In this document: one piece after another, positions 63,784 through 64,000 of the stretch
Layout of the letters: the number at the start of each line of letters is the position of its first letter
Position numbering within the stretch: the stretch's first letter is position 1
Source of the DNA: Gordonia terrae
GTDB lineage: Bacteria > Actinomycetota > Actinomycetes > Mycobacteriales > Mycobacteriaceae
DNA length: 64,000 nucleotides
Assembly (NCBI RefSeq): GCF_001698225.1
Contig: NZ_CP016594.1
Coordinates: 3,534,001-3,598,000, forward strand
Direction: 5' to 3'
Notes under the pieces: model-generated
What the model saw: only the letters and a program-made list of their open reading frames with translations
Databases searched by the model: none
Told to the model about the DNA's origin: nothing
Translations under genes and position numbers: made by a program

Positions 63784-64000
63784 GCACCCAGCCCCGGGCG
63801 ACGGCGAAGTCGGTGACGCGCTGCCGGATCGCCACGATCTGGCGTGCGGTGAGGGCGCCGTCGGCGTCGAGCAGCAGTTCGGTCAGCTCCTCGGTGAACG
63901 CGGCGGAGTCCAGCGAGCCGCCACCGCGCGGCCGACGGCTGCCGCGGTCGTCGTGGCGTCCGCGGTCGCCCCGATCACCGCGGTCGCCCCGATCTCGGCC
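63776..64000 (-). CDS. Unrecognised protein, C-terminal 74 residues (5' part outside window)
   Basis: Starts with Arg/Gly/Asp repeats ([18 protein letters not shown]), then a compact helical C-terminus: [46 protein letters not shown] without its full context. No family recognised. Its TGA at 63776 lies within the dgt start region, so the two genes are probably translationally coupled. Confidence 0.6.
   Translation of the reverse strand, partial: GRDRGDRGDRGDRGRHDDRGSRRPRGGGSLDSAAFTEELTELLLDADGALTARQIVAIRQRVTDFAVARGWVLD

Overview
The window is high-GC DNA from a mycolic-acid actinobacterium (order Mycobacteriales), most likely Gordonia or a close relative. The evidence is gene order. glnE-glnA2-panB, CYTH/CHAD, rnpB, histidine phosphatase, zinc ribbon, Nif3, cobC, ptkA-ptpA, SURF1-cobD, and later ahpE-DUF3052-lipoprotein-aceE-mabR-fabD-acpM-kasA-accD6, follow the order I recall for Mycobacterium tuberculosis Rv2221c-Rv2247. 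A dgt-dnaG block closes the window. There is one FAS-II ketosynthase instead of the kasA/kasB pair, which fits a lineage with shorter mycolic acids. The genus is an inference.

Layout. 1-19 kb: nitrogen control (glnE, glnA2), pantothenate (panB), a proline iminopeptidase, a triphosphate/polyphosphate-type CYTH-CHAD protein, an RNase II-family protein, RNase P RNA, a small-gene operon ending in a phosphatase, the PtkA/PtpA phosphotyrosine pair, a metallopeptidase facing SURF1, and cobalamin genes cobC and cobD. 19-37 kb: an accessory block of about 18 kb absent from the M. tuberculosis order. It holds a spermidine-synthase-like protein, two paralogous transmembrane Ser/Thr kinases with different extracellular domains (one cyclophilin-like), a nuclease-like DUF559 gene bracketed by copies of a 43-bp palindrome, a mycothiol-dependent isomerase-family protein, a WYL regulator, an NAD(P)-binding protein, a CPBP protease, tandem repeats, tRNA-Val, a divergent ECF-sigma/Asp23 envelope-stress locus with CsbD, RtcB, and a decayed ABC transporter-kinase pair.

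37-48 kb: core metabolism. AhpE peroxiredoxin and DUF3052 overlap by 4 bp. AceE makes acetyl-CoA, and the MabR-type regulator sits upstream of the FAS-II operon fabD-acpM-kasA-accD6, which ends at a strong terminator. 48-59 kb: degradative and redox genes, namely a serine hydrolase, NDMA-dependent alcohol dehydrogenase, acyl-CoA ligase, enoyl-CoA hydratase, a double-headed TetR regulator, an Mce-associated protein, PNPOx-like and PEP-mutase-like enzymes, two RibD/DHFR-like reductases, and a divergent quinone reductase/HxlR pair. 59-64 kb: tRNA-Asn, tRNA-Met, dnaG and dgt.

Many genes start 6-8 nt after a TANNNT -10 hexamer, which suggests widespread leaderless transcription. The most notable items are the cyclophilin-sensor kinase, the palindrome-flanked DUF559 gene, the symmetric divergent promoter at 17.1 kb, the candidate MabR and HxlR operators, and the multi-lesion decay of the ABC-kinase pair.
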